Shown here: one piece after another, positions 1 to 7,700 of the stretch | Layout of the letters: each line of letters opens with the position of its first letter | Position numbering within the stretch: position 1 is the stretch's first letter | NCBI GenBank assembly: GCA_019752975.1 | Contig: JAIELM010000136.1 | Span: 1-8,355 of the forward strand | Direction: 5' to 3' | DNA length: 8,355 bases | From: Undibacterium sp. | Lineage (GTDB): Bacteria > Pseudomonadota > Gammaproteobacteria > Burkholderiales > Burkholderiaceae_D | Notes under the pieces: model-generated | What the model was told of the DNA's origin: nothing | What the model saw: only the letters and a program-made list of their open reading frames with translations | Databases searched by the model: none | Program-made: the position numbers and the translations under genes

Positions 1-765
1 CAATTGCCCAAATATTTTAGGTGTTCCGGCAAGGATATCGCCTTTGTACATATAGTCGGATTCGCCAGCGAAGGTGCCAACTATGCCGCCCGCTTCCGTA
101 ATAATCAAGGAGCCTGCTGCGATGTCCCACGGTGCGAGACCTTTTTCAAAGAAGCCGTCTAAACGTCCCATTGCCACATAAGCCAAATCTAAAGCTGCCG
201 AACCTGGCCTTCTTAAACCTTGGCATTTTTGCGTCATGATTTTAAACATCGCCATGTACTCATCTAAGCCAGAGAAATCACGTGTTGGAAAACCAGTACC
301 GATGAGTGCATCAGCCATTTTGTCGCAACGGGTTACACGGATACGTTTGTCGTTTAAAAATGCTCCGCCACCTTTAGAGGCAGTAAACATTTCATTTCGA
401 GTTGGATAGTAAATCACTGCTTGCGTAATGACGCCCTTCTGTTGCAACGCAATGGAGATGCAATATTGTGGAAAGCCATGAATGAAGTTGGTAGTACCGT
501 CAAGAGGATCAATGATCCAGACGTTTTCATTGTCATCGTGGAGATTTTTTGATGCACCTGACTCTTCAGCGAGTATGGCGTGGTCAGGGTAAGCGGAAGT
601 CAACACCTCTATGATCGCTGCCTCGGCAAGTTTATCGACTTCCGTAACAAAATCATTAAATTGTTTTTCGCTGACTTGAATGCGGTCAACGTCAAAGGAA
701 GCACGATTAATAATAGTCGAAGCGCGGCGAACGGCTTTAATCGCCGTATTGAGCATGGGGTGCAT
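1..765 (-). CDS. suhB: Inositol-1-monophosphatase family protein SuhB (3' end cut by window edge)
   Basis: I translated 255 codons on the minus strand with no stop; the gene runs off the left edge, so only the last few residues should be missing (family length about 260-270). The product belongs to the Mg2+-dependent inositol monophosphatase family, which hydrolyses myo-inositol-1-phosphate. In E. coli SuhB also binds RNA polymerase/NusA in rRNA antitermination; whether that holds here is inference. Visible motifs are the metal-binding AEESG (Glu67), motif [12 protein letters not shown] (Asp86, Asp89) and motif B APWDIAAG (Asp214). The start is the ATG at 763-765, giving MHPMLN; a second in-frame ATG lies three codons in (754-756). 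A GGAAA stretch about five bases upstream could serve as ribosome binding site. It is divergent from trmJ, the same pairing as in E. coli. No frameshift is seen. Confidence 0.95.
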   Translation of the reverse strand, partial: MHPMLNTAIKAVRRASTIINRASFDVDRIQVSEKQFNDFVTEVDKLAEAAIIEVLTSAYPDHAILAEESGASKNLHDDNENVWIIDPLDGTTNFIHGFPQYCISIALQQKGVITQAVIYYPTRNEMFTASKGGGAFLNDKRIRVTRCDKMADALIGTGFPTRDFSGLDEYMAMFKIMTQKCQGLRRPGSAALDLAYVAMGRLDGFFEKGLAPWDIAAGSLIITEAGGIVGTFAGESDYMYKGDILAGTPKIFGQL

Positions 766-810
766 AAAGGTTTCCGTTAAAATGGCGATAATCAGATAGA
801 AATATTCATC

Positions 811-839
811 TTGCTCCAAGGGATGCAAGATAAAATAAT
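811..839 (+). promoter_or_regulatory. Candidate sigma70 promoter for trmJ in the suhB-trmJ divergent region
   Basis: In the 163-bp divergent spacer, TTGCTC (811-816) is followed after 17 bases by AATAAT (834-839). The -10 matches the consensus at 5 of 6 positions and the -35 at only 3 of 6. Transcription would begin near 846 and leave a leader of about 80 bases. The spacer must also hold the suhB promoter on the other strand, which I could not place convincingly. This is a pattern match only. Confidence 0.25.
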
Positions 840-912
840 AAATTCGGATATCGCACAAAAATGAATTAAAGAGCAGCGCGTCTTTTCCTAATTTCTTAAA
901 CATTCAACGCGC

Positions 913-924
913 AATAGCGCTATT
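913..924. repeat. Perfect 12-bp palindrome just upstream of the trmJ start codon
   Basis: AATAGCGCTATT is its own reverse complement and ends four bases before the trmJ ATG. It occupies the place where a Shine-Dalgarno sequence would be expected, and none is seen there. In RNA it could fold only as a loopless, unstable hairpin, so a protein-binding site or chance are the likelier explanations. Confidence 0.4.
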
Positions 925-928
925 TTAA

Positions 929-1687
929 ATGAACTTGCCCAAGCTTGATACCTCTGTTTTCAATCGTTTACGTTTTGTATTAGTAGATACTAGCCATCCT
1001 GGCAATATTGGCGCAGTTGCTAGAGCGATGAAAACCATGGGATTTTCTGATTTACGCCTAGTCAATCCGCGCTTTGACGATGCATTAAGCCATCCTGATG
1101 CGATCGCGTTTGCCAGTGGTGCGCAAGATGTTTTACAAAACGCTAGGATTGTTTCTCATATAGATGAGGCGCTTGAGGGTTGTCATTTTGTAGCTGCAGT
1201 CAGTGCTCGTTTGCGTGAATTTTCGCCGCCGATCTTGAGTGCACACGCGTTTGCCAAGCAAGCAAGCGACAGATGTGACCAAAACCTAGCCCTAGTGTTT
1301 GGAAGTGAACGCTTTGGGTTGCCCAATGAAATTGTTCTCAATAGTCACGCACTAATCAATATTGCCACTAATCCAGATTATTCCTCACTCAATCTGGCAC
1401 AAGCAGTACAGATCCTTGCTTATGAATGCCGGATGACCAGTGTTGGTCACACTACGCCAAATGAGGTCATTGGGTTTCGAGGGGAGAGCGCTTCGACACA
1501 ACAAATTGATAGCATGTATCAACATTTACAAGAGGCCTTAGTCGCCATTGGCTTTCTTAACCCAAACAGCCCCAAAAAATTAATGCCGCGATTAAAACGT
1601 CTATTTTCTCGGACTTCGCTAGAAATTGAAGAAGTGAACATTTTACGTGGAATCGCAAAGAAAATGCTAGATGGCAATAAGCAGTAA
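929..1687 (+). CDS. trmJ: tRNA (cytidine/uridine-2'-O-)-methyltransferase TrmJ
   Basis: This 252-residue protein is a SpoU/SPOUT-class RNA 2'-O-ribose methyltransferase of the TrmJ type (E. coli TrmJ is 246 residues), which uses S-adenosylmethionine to methylate position 32 of the tRNA anticodon loop. All three family motifs are present. Motif 1 is HPGNIGAVARAM (residues 23-34, with Asn26 and the likely catalytic Arg32). Motif 2 is LVFGSERFGLPNEIV (122-136). Motif 3 is INIATNPDYSSLNLAQAVQI (143-162), which builds the trefoil knot that binds the cofactor. The C-terminal third has the basic segment KKLMPRLKRLF followed by a helix, as in TrmJ and unlike the shorter TrmL. The start at 929 gives the expected N-terminus, but no clear ribosome binding site precedes it. 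The divergent neighbour suhB supports the TrmJ call. The next gene downstream is a fimV-like gene 196 bp away, probably with its own promoter. Confidence 0.93.
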   Translation: MNLPKLDTSVFNRLRFVLVDTSHPGNIGAVARAMKTMGFSDLRLVNPRFDDALSHPDAIAFASGAQDVLQNARIVSHIDEALEGCHFVAAVSARLREFSPPILSAHAFAKQASDRCDQNLALVFGSERFGLPNEIVLNSHALINIATNPDYSSLNLAQAVQILAYECRMTSVGHTTPNEVIGFRGESASTQQIDSMYQHLQEALVAIGFLNPNSPKKLMPRLKRLFSRTSLEIEEVNILRGIAKKMLDGNKQ

Positions 1688-1699
1688 AAGATGCTAGGG

Positions 1700-1708
1700 T
1701 GATATAAT
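1700..1708 (+). promoter_or_regulatory. Candidate extended -10 promoter for the fimV-like gene
   Basis: TGATATAAT is a perfect TATAAT (1703-1708) preceded by the TGn extension, 12 bases after the trmJ stop. I see no -35 match at the normal distance, which is tolerated for extended -10 promoters. Transcription would begin near 1715, giving a leader of about 170 bases. The rest of the 1688-1883 gap shows no strong hairpin plus T-tract that would end trmJ transcription, and no other gene. The long leader has no recognised RNA element. Confidence 0.4.
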
Positions 1709-1883
1709 TTGAGTTTTTCTGATACAAAACTATTTGTTTATATAGTTATTATGCAAATTGGTGGTATTTTTGCCCCAAGCAAGGCGATGTTTGTGTGTGC
1801 AATGGGTATTTGTCTTTGAGTTCCCATGCAAAAGAAGTAACATTGCCGTAAGTTGTTAAGTTGGGTATTTTCAGAACTTTAAT

Positions 1884-3917
1884 ATGACTTTTGGAATAAA
1901 CATTATTTCTCTTGCACTTCGCCGACCCTTTGTACACCTGATTTCGGTGTATTTCAGCCTGATTCTAGTCTCACCCACGGTTTTAGCCGTTGGTTTGGGG
2001 GAGATACGTGTACGCTCGTCGCTCGGACAATCATTGGTCGCAAAGCTCGATATTGTTGGCGCTGAAGATGAAGTCATTAGTCCCTCTTGCGTCAGAGCGC
2101 GAGTGATAACGATGGAAGGGACTTTCGTCGCTAGTGCGAATGTGGCTCTTAATTTAACCCAACGTCAACGTTCCATCTCGTTTACCACTAGGCCTGCGAT
2201 AAATGAACCTGCAGTCAAGTTAATTGTCGATATTAACTGCGAAACACAACTGCATCGCGAGTTCCTACTCTTACTTGATCTTCCTGAAACCACGGAGATG
2301 CCGAGCAGGATTTTAGGGAATAGCCGCGACGATGTATCGCTGGAAAACCAGTCCAATCAACAACCGGCTAGGCTAGAGAGTCAAGCTTCCAGCCCCAGCA
2401 CTTCACCCAAATCGTCAAAAATTTCAAACAATGCTGAGACAAGCGCAAAAATCGCAATTCCAAAACCACGCCGAAAAAATACCCCGAATACGCTTGCAGA
2501 TGCAGTGCCCGTCGAAAAACCTACCCAGTCGGATTTAAAGCCAGTAAATACGCAGGTTGCGACAAAGAAAAATCGTGATGTTCTAAAATTATCTGACGAA
2601 GTCCAAGTCGTGGCGCAAGGGCTACGCATGAGCGACGTGTTAAGTTCAGATTCGGGGAAAGAGCTCCTGAGAAATGCACAAGAATTACAGAGTTTACGTG
2701 AAGCCCAAGCAAAAATGGCGGCACTTTTACGCGATGAGAAGGGCGTTGAAAAAATCACTGAAATACTTCCTAGTTCACTAGCCAGTCCGACGGCACAAAC
2801 GACGGCAGTCAACGAGTCAGCAGAAATTCTTAAACTAAAAAAGGAAGCAGAGCGACTACAGCGACAAAGCCTACAGGACAAAAGTGCTTTAGCAGAATTA
2901 AAAAATAAAGCGCCCTTTGATTTTTGGATTTGGATTCTTGCAATCGTAGCGACTGTGTCGGTGGCAATCATACTCTTTCTTCTGTTTTACATTAAGCGTA
3001 AGGTGCATGCGCTGGATTCACACTGGTGGGAAAATACCGAGCCCGGAGCGAATTCAGTATTTGCCGTGCCAATTGAAGAGGTCATTGATGGCGTACAAGC
3101 AAGCTACTACAGCAAGCCCATTCATGCTTCAGAGTCACCAAATTCCTCTGCTAAATCGCCCTCAAGAGGTGCGGCGTCGGATAATGTTGATCTAAAAAAA
3201 GAAACTCGATCAAATGAACCCAATACGGTAAGTGGTGGTCAGCGCACGCCCACATTAGAAGAGACAAATAGCAGCATCTTTAACTTCTTTTTGCCACGAG
3301 GAAGTTCGGTTGCGGTTGAAGAAATTTCTGACGTGACTCAGGAAGCGGAGTTTTGGATTTCCATGAACGACCCTCAACGCGCGATTGAAATTTTATCGGC
3401 ACAAGAGCAAGTGGAACATCCTGATTCTCCATTGCCTTGGCTATTCTTACTTGATCTCTATCGCTCAACCAATAATCAACACAAATACGACCCTTTACGC
3501 GAGCGATTTATTGTCTTCTTTAATGCAAATATTCCTGAATTTAATGCCAATTTAAGCGAAATCCATCATCGACATCTCGAGGACTTTGGACATTTGATGG
3601 AACAAGTCTGTCAAAAATGGGGAGGAAGTGACATCGTCCCTTTCCTAGAAAGCTTGTTGGTCGACGATAGAGAGGGGAAACGTGTAGGTTTTGATTTGCC
3701 CGTATATAGAGACATTTTAATGTTATTGGGAATTGCCCATGAATTAGAACGAATCAAAGCAATAGAGGGATCCTCGCCCTATGGGACAATGAGTTCATCG
3801 GCCAATGAAGTGGAACCAGAAGCACCAATACCAGATCCGGTGGCTGAAGCAGATTTTGGAACAATTGAATTTGAGGTGATTAATTTCCCCAAGCCGGATA
3901 TTTTTAAGAATAAGTGA
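1884..3917 (+). CDS. fimV: FimV/HubP-family inner-membrane protein without a recognisable LysM domain
   Basis: This 677-residue protein belongs to the FimV/HubP family, polar scaffold proteins tied to type IV pilus assembly and twitching motility. Residues 1-35 form a signal sequence with likely cleavage after Val-Leu-Ala. The mature start VGLGEIRVRSSLGQSL opens the FimV N-terminal domain (about 36-134), which keeps two cysteines (69, 119) suited to a periplasmic disulfide. A Ser/Pro/Lys-rich linker (about 135-230) and a charged helical, probably coiled-coil stretch (about 255-342) follow. One membrane helix (about 345-370) ends in KRKVH, so the C-terminus should be cytoplasmic. After an acidic linker, residues about 485-552 (EAEFWISMNDPQRAIEIL, then PLPWLFLLDLY) look like the TPR-type repeat of FimV. 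Residues 565-622 resemble the FimV C-terminal domain. The usual periplasmic LysM is not evident. The ATG has no clear Shine-Dalgarno, but no other start lies between it and the upstream stop at 1857. The place beside trmJ, not asd/truA, suggests a second FimV paralogue. Confidence 0.82.
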   Translation: MTFGINIISLALRRPFVHLISVYFSLILVSPTVLAVGLGEIRVRSSLGQSLVAKLDIVGAEDEVISPSCVRARVITMEGTFVASANVALNLTQRQRSISFTTRPAINEPAVKLIVDINCETQLHREFLLLLDLPETTEMPSRILGNSRDDVSLENQSNQQPARLESQASSPSTSPKSSKISNNAETSAKIAIPKPRRKNTPNTLADAVPVEKPTQSDLKPVNTQVATKKNRDVLKLSDEVQVVAQGLRMSDVLSSDSGKELLRNAQELQSLREAQAKMAALLRDEKGVEKITEILPSSLASPTAQTTAVNESAEILKLKKEAERLQRQSLQDKSALAELKNKAPFDFWIWILAIVATVSVAIILFLLFYIKRKVHALDSHWWENTEPGANSVFAVPIEEVIDGVQASYYSKPIHASESPNSSAKSPSRGAASDNVDLKKETRSNEPNTVSGGQRTPTLEETNSSIFNFFLPRGSSVAVEEISDVTQEAEFWISMNDPQRAIEILSAQEQVEHPDSPLPWLFLLDLYRSTNNQHKYDPLRERFIVFFNANIPEFNANLSEIHHRHLEDFGHLMEQVCQKWGGSDIVPFLESLLVDDREGKRVGFDLPVYRDILMLLGIAHELERIKAIEGSSPYGTMSSSANEVEPEAPIPDPVAEADFGTIEFEVINFPKPDIFKNK

Positions 3918-4009
3918 ATTGGTAATTGAATGAGGGAGAAAAATAAAACTACAGTAAATCTAAAGAGAACAACCCAACAGCTTTAATTCAATTGACCGTG
4001 CATGAAAAA

Positions 4010-4396
4010 TTAAACCAATTTCACCCCGCCTTGATACTGCGCAACAGTGGCATCATTGGTTAACAAACTAATGCCCTCAATCCTGCTTTGTGCAATTAAC
4101 AGCCGGTCGAAGGGGTCTTTATGAATCGGAGGCAAGGTATCAATGGCCACCACATGTTCACTGAGTATGGGTAATTCGGTATAGCCATTGTCAATTAGAC
4201 CGCGACGCAGCATACGCGCATCAACCTGAAAATCCGATCGGTTCAAGCCTCGCTTAATGGCAATTTCCCATAGACTCGCTACGCTGAAAAATAGTTCGTT
4301 TTTTACGTCAGCCATTAACTCACGAGCACCTAGCGGTACCCGCTCGATACTGTCTGCAGCCCAAATCAGCAAATGGGTATCGACCAGTAGTTTCAT
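4010..4396 (-). CDS. vapC: PIN-domain ribonuclease toxin, VapC type
   Basis: This 128-residue protein is a complete PIN-domain protein of the VapC toxin class. These are Mg2+-dependent endoribonucleases that cleave specific RNAs, often tRNA or rRNA, when free of their antitoxin; the target here is unknown. Acidic active-site residues are in place: Asp6 in LLVDTHLLIW, Glu44 in SVASLWEIAIK, Asp97 (with Asp94) in HKDPFDRLLIAQ, and Asp115 in LLTND. The SVASLWEIAIK signature puts it in the PIN subgroup commonly paired with Phd/YefM-like antitoxins. Its ATG overlaps the antitoxin stop by four bases (ATGA), which indicates translational coupling in one operon. It converges on the fimV-like gene across a 92-bp gap with no clear terminator. 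No frameshift or lost catalytic residue is seen, so it is probably functional. Confidence 0.9.
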   Translation of the reverse strand: MKLLVDTHLLIWAADSIERVPLGARELMADVKNELFFSVASLWEIAIKRGLNRSDFQVDARMLRRGLIDNGYTELPILSEHVVAIDTLPPIHKDPFDRLLIAQSRIEGISLLTNDATVAQYQGGVKLV

Positions 4397-4638
4397 GCAT
4401 CACCTTCGAATAAGGCTTCAATCTCATTCACACCCATCGTATTAAAATCGGCTGGTACCTTGATCTGACCGGACATGAACCCAAAGCGCCTCATTTGCGA
4501 CGGTTCTGGAGTGTCGAGAGCGATCACCTTCACCATAGGTTTACCTGCCTTAGCTATCACAAAGGATTCGCCCTTAGCTGCCATCTCGATCAATTTTGAA
4601 AGCTGTGTTTTAGCCTCGTGAATATTGTAGGTATGCAT
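4393..4638 (-). CDS. vapB: Phd/YefM-family antitoxin, partner of the PIN toxin
   Basis: This 81-residue protein looks like a type II antitoxin of the Phd/YefM fold. The N-terminal half (about 1-45) has the signature IHEAKTQLSKLIEMAAKGE and then VIAKAGKPMVKVIAL, the DNA-binding dimerisation domain that typically represses its own promoter. The C-terminal part (about 51-81: RFGFMSGQIKVPADFN, ending EIEALFEGDA) is the segment expected to bind and block the PIN toxin. The ATG at 4636-4638 is preceded by AAGG about six bases upstream, a reasonable ribosome binding site. It is the first gene of the two-gene operon, 156 bp past the end of tnpA on the same strand. A VapB label follows the toxin; by fold it is Phd-like. 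Confidence 0.9.
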   Translation of the reverse strand: MHTYNIHEAKTQLSKLIEMAAKGESFVIAKAGKPMVKVIALDTPEPSQMRRFGFMSGQIKVPADFNTMGVNEIEALFEGDA

Positions 4639-4652
4639 AAAAACCTTATGAG

Positions 4653-4685
4653 TTAAGTCCAGTGAACTTAGTCTATGTCACTTAA
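4653..4685. promoter_or_regulatory. Candidate antitoxin operator upstream of vapB (repeated TAAGT/ACTTA half-sites)
   Basis: Within 33 bases there are three half-sites: TTAAGT (4653-4658), ACTTA (4666-4670) and ACTTAA (4680-4685). The first two form an inverted repeat with a 7-base spacer, and the third repeats the second half-site 14 bases on. AGTGA/TCACT pairs are nested among them. The block lies 15-47 bases upstream of the vapB start and overlaps the candidate -10 region, as expected for type II TA autoregulation. Binding is inference. Confidence 0.4.
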
Positions 4686-4718
4686 ATCAGTAAAGCAAGC
4701 TGTTTTTTTCATTGTCAA
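4670..4718 (-). promoter_or_regulatory. Candidate vapBC promoter(s)
   Basis: Two overlapping readings on the minus strand are possible. One has a perfect TTGACA (4713-4718) and, after 18 bases, TTTACT (4689-4694). The other has TTGCTT (4693-4698) and, after 17 bases, TAGACT (4670-4675), which would place the -10 between operator half-sites. Both are consistent with a short leader to vapB. I cannot choose between them. An inverted repeat CTGTTT/AAACAG (4700-4722) overlaps the first -35. Confidence 0.35.
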
Positions 4719-4794
4719 ACAGTGTGCAATACTTTCCAGATTGGCTATTTATGCCCAACCCCTCGATAAGGTAAAAGTTTCTCAAAGCATTTAT

Positions 4795-7700
4795 CTATGC
4801 AAGTGATTCATCATCACCCTCATCCAAAGCGGTATTCCAATATCCTGGTTCTGCGTACCGTGCAGCCAATACGTCCAAGTCAGCTATGGGAGTTTCAGCA
4901 GTAAAGTCAAATCTGCCGATCATATTTACATGTCTCCACGCGACTGGAGATACACTTCGAAGGACATTTATTGCCGTTTCATCTTTGGCATTTAACTTTT
5001 GATCATATACTTTTGATAGTAGTAAAGTATTGTAGTAAATAATTGCATTGGCAATCAGACGCGCGCACTCATTCCAAATATTCTGCTCTGCTTCTGTCTT
5101 CACTCTAAATTTTCCTTCATTCATATATGCAACCGACTTGCGGAATCGATGATACGCCTCGCCTCGATTCAAGGCTTTTTGGACACTTTGTCGCAAGGTG
5201 ACGTCATCGATATAATCAAGAATGTAAAGAGTTCTACAAATGTTGTCCAACTCCCATAGAGCTTTTTTCGTTTGATTTTGACGCGAATAACTGCTAAGTT
5301 TTCTAACTATAGTGGCTTGCGTCGCATCTTTCTGAGCTAGCGATGCGAGAATGCGTTGAATATTGGGCCATTCAGCAATAATTAAGTCGTCGTATACCTT
5401 GCGTGATGGTTTAATAAGCAAATCACTGTATTCCTTTAGGTTTTGAAAACCAACCAATCTCTCCATCTTTTTATGTAAATTCCGATACCTTGGTGCAAAC
5501 TGATATCCGAAAACTTTCAAGATGAAGAAATTCACTTGATTAGTTCCGTGCGTGTCAGTGGAATGCACTTCTGGTTTAATGTCAGAACTATTGTTGTAAA
5601 GAATGTCGAAAACGTAGTGGCTCTCATGCTCATGTGTTCCTATTATTTTTGCATTGATTGGAACGTGGTTGGCGACGATGGTATATCCACTAACACCTTT
5701 GTCTAACCCAAAATATTTTGGAGAGTGCCGGGAATTAACGGTATTGATCCGAGTTTCAATTCTCTGTCCATCGCTGCTGGAATGTATCCCCTCTCCAATT
5801 TCAAACAAGTGAAAGGCAGATAGGGTTGCAGTCGCATTACAGATCGCGTCGTTAGCTGTATGTAGCGTCTCTAGGCGCAAAAAATTACGCGCAGTGTTTA
5901 ATAGTGATGTGAAGTTGAGACCAGAAACTTCAGCCATTTTTCCAATACCCATATTGGTTCCCATCGCGACAATGCACGCAAGTAGCTCTCTGGGATCAGG
6001 TTCATGTTTCACATAGCGATCAAGGACATGCGTAAATGAATTTAGAAAGCCCGTACGTTGATGAACAAACCACATAAGGTCCGCTATGCCAATCCCTGGA
6101 AGTTTTCCATAGAACGGGCTGTTGACTGGCTCTTCTTCGCTGGGGTAAAGCAATGTCCATCTCTTTTTTTCACCACGACCGATAATCTTTATATGCTGAT
6201 TAACCGCATCTGTGATTCTTTGATTGACCGCATGAATTTTTGTTTCAAGCTCATTTTGGAGCAGTTCTAAAGTCTGTTCAATAGGAGCGCTTAAGATCTC
6301 AGCGCCAATTTCTTGCAAAATAGCGGCTTTATTTTCCCAACGCTTGTCGCTAATTAAATCATCCTCGAAGCGCTTGAATTCAACGCTATCTCTGACATAC
6401 AAGTTACCTGCTTCCAATGCGTTTCGCAATAAACGGTACAGTAAGAATTCATAGCGATCGACGTCCAACGGATTACCCTTATCGTCGTTCTCTCTATTGA
6501 CTCCTTCAAGCTCAGGAAAGAGATAAGGCTGGAGAGATTTCGGAATAATTTCGGTAGGGAATAAATATGGTTTAGCTTGCCGAGGTGATTTTCCTTGACG
6601 CAGTAGATCTTGTAAAAATTTGACGGCATCTAGAAGTGGAGCTTCTTCTACTCTACCTACAAAATCAAGCACACAAAACAGATGGCGCATATTTCGTTTA
6701 AATTGATTTGATAGCGACGCGTAATACGTCCATTCAAAGCCTATCTTATCGAATTCAATATTTTGTAAATACTTTGACACTACTGGGAATTGCGCTTGTT
6801 CCAGCAGCATGAATGCCTGTGTTTTGATATCGGAAAATGGGGCATCGTCGGAGATGTGAACATCAGTGAAGAGATTTAATACTTGTCCTGCGCCCTCGAG
6901 ATGTGCAGCCATATCCTCCATAGTCTTTTGTAACGCTTCGTTGGATGCACGCTTAGCTTCACTTTCGTACTGATGAACCAAGTGAATAAAGGCTTCAATA
7001 AGATTGTCGTTAATTTGACGGAATCGATGGTACGCAAAACATAATAAGTATAGTCGCGTTACTGATGGTGACATTCGACGCATTTTGTACACAGTGTAAA
7101 ACTTTACCAGTGAAGCATAGTATTTTCCGCTTTCAACAGATAATCCTGCATTGGTAAGAAAGTCACGTGCGAAGTCATGAAGTGGTTGAAAAAATTTTCG
7201 GCGATCAACTTCTTGCTTTAATTCTTTGTAACTAAAGTCCCTGGACTCCCTTTTCAAGGCACTTATACGGTACACGTGCTCATCCGCTTGCAACAGCATA
7301 TCAAGCTGGTTGGTCATTTCGTCTGTTAGGTTTTCGGCTAAAAATTTCGTGATTCGATTACGTTCTTTCGTGACTGCTTGACCAACAAGATCTTGTAAGT
7401 AGGTATAACCGGGTGTGATTATTCGTTCGCTCTGCAGGTATTCTAATATTTCACGAAAAATATACTGAGGCTGTGTGGATAGCATAGCTATGCGCTGGGA
7501 CTTTCTTTCTAATTCAGCTTTTATATCTTGATCGGCGCTACGATACTTAAATATGGCAAGTATAATTTTTTGGTGTTCGAGTCTCGTTGGCTTTGACAAC
7601 GGTCTAAATGAAGTGACTTCAGTCTTTTCTGAAAAATAGCGCTTAACAATGTATTCGCAATCCTCCTGAACCTGCTGAGGTTCATAAATGAAGAAACGTC

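Noticed and set aside
580..780. Plus-strand open frame of 66 codons opposite suhB
   Set aside because: It is antisense to the well-supported suhB 5' region and shows no motif of its own.
1749..1937. Minus-strand open frame of 62 codons across the trmJ-fimV gap
   Set aside because: It overlaps the fimV signal-peptide region, has no recognisable motif, and lacks a convincing ribosome binding site.
2381..2971. Minus-strand open frame of 196 codons opposite the fimV-like gene
   Set aside because: The composition is a Ser/Cys/Phe-rich antisense shadow of the linker and coiled coil, with no family resemblance.
3921..3997. Inverted repeat GGTAATTGAAT / ATTCAATTGACC as a shared terminator of the convergent fimV-like and vapC genes
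   Set aside because: The arms are AT-rich, need a bulge and are more than 50 bases apart, with no T-tract, so a functional terminator is unlikely.
4109..4130. GGGGTCTTTATG on the plus strand as a left Tn3 terminus
   Set aside because: It lies inside vapC, encoding the conserved KDPFD active-site segment, and does not match any right-side repeat beyond the G run.
4779..4795. Similarity of AAAGCATTTATCTAT at the tnpA 3' end to AAAACATTTATTTTT upstream of tnpA, as inverted element ends
   Set aside because: The match is all low-complexity A/T, covers about 15 bases, falls off at once on both sides, and its left copy runs into the tnpA stop codon.
6354..6629. Minus-strand open frame of 91 codons inside tnpA
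   Set aside because: It is a different frame within the continuous transposase gene and has no recognisable domain.
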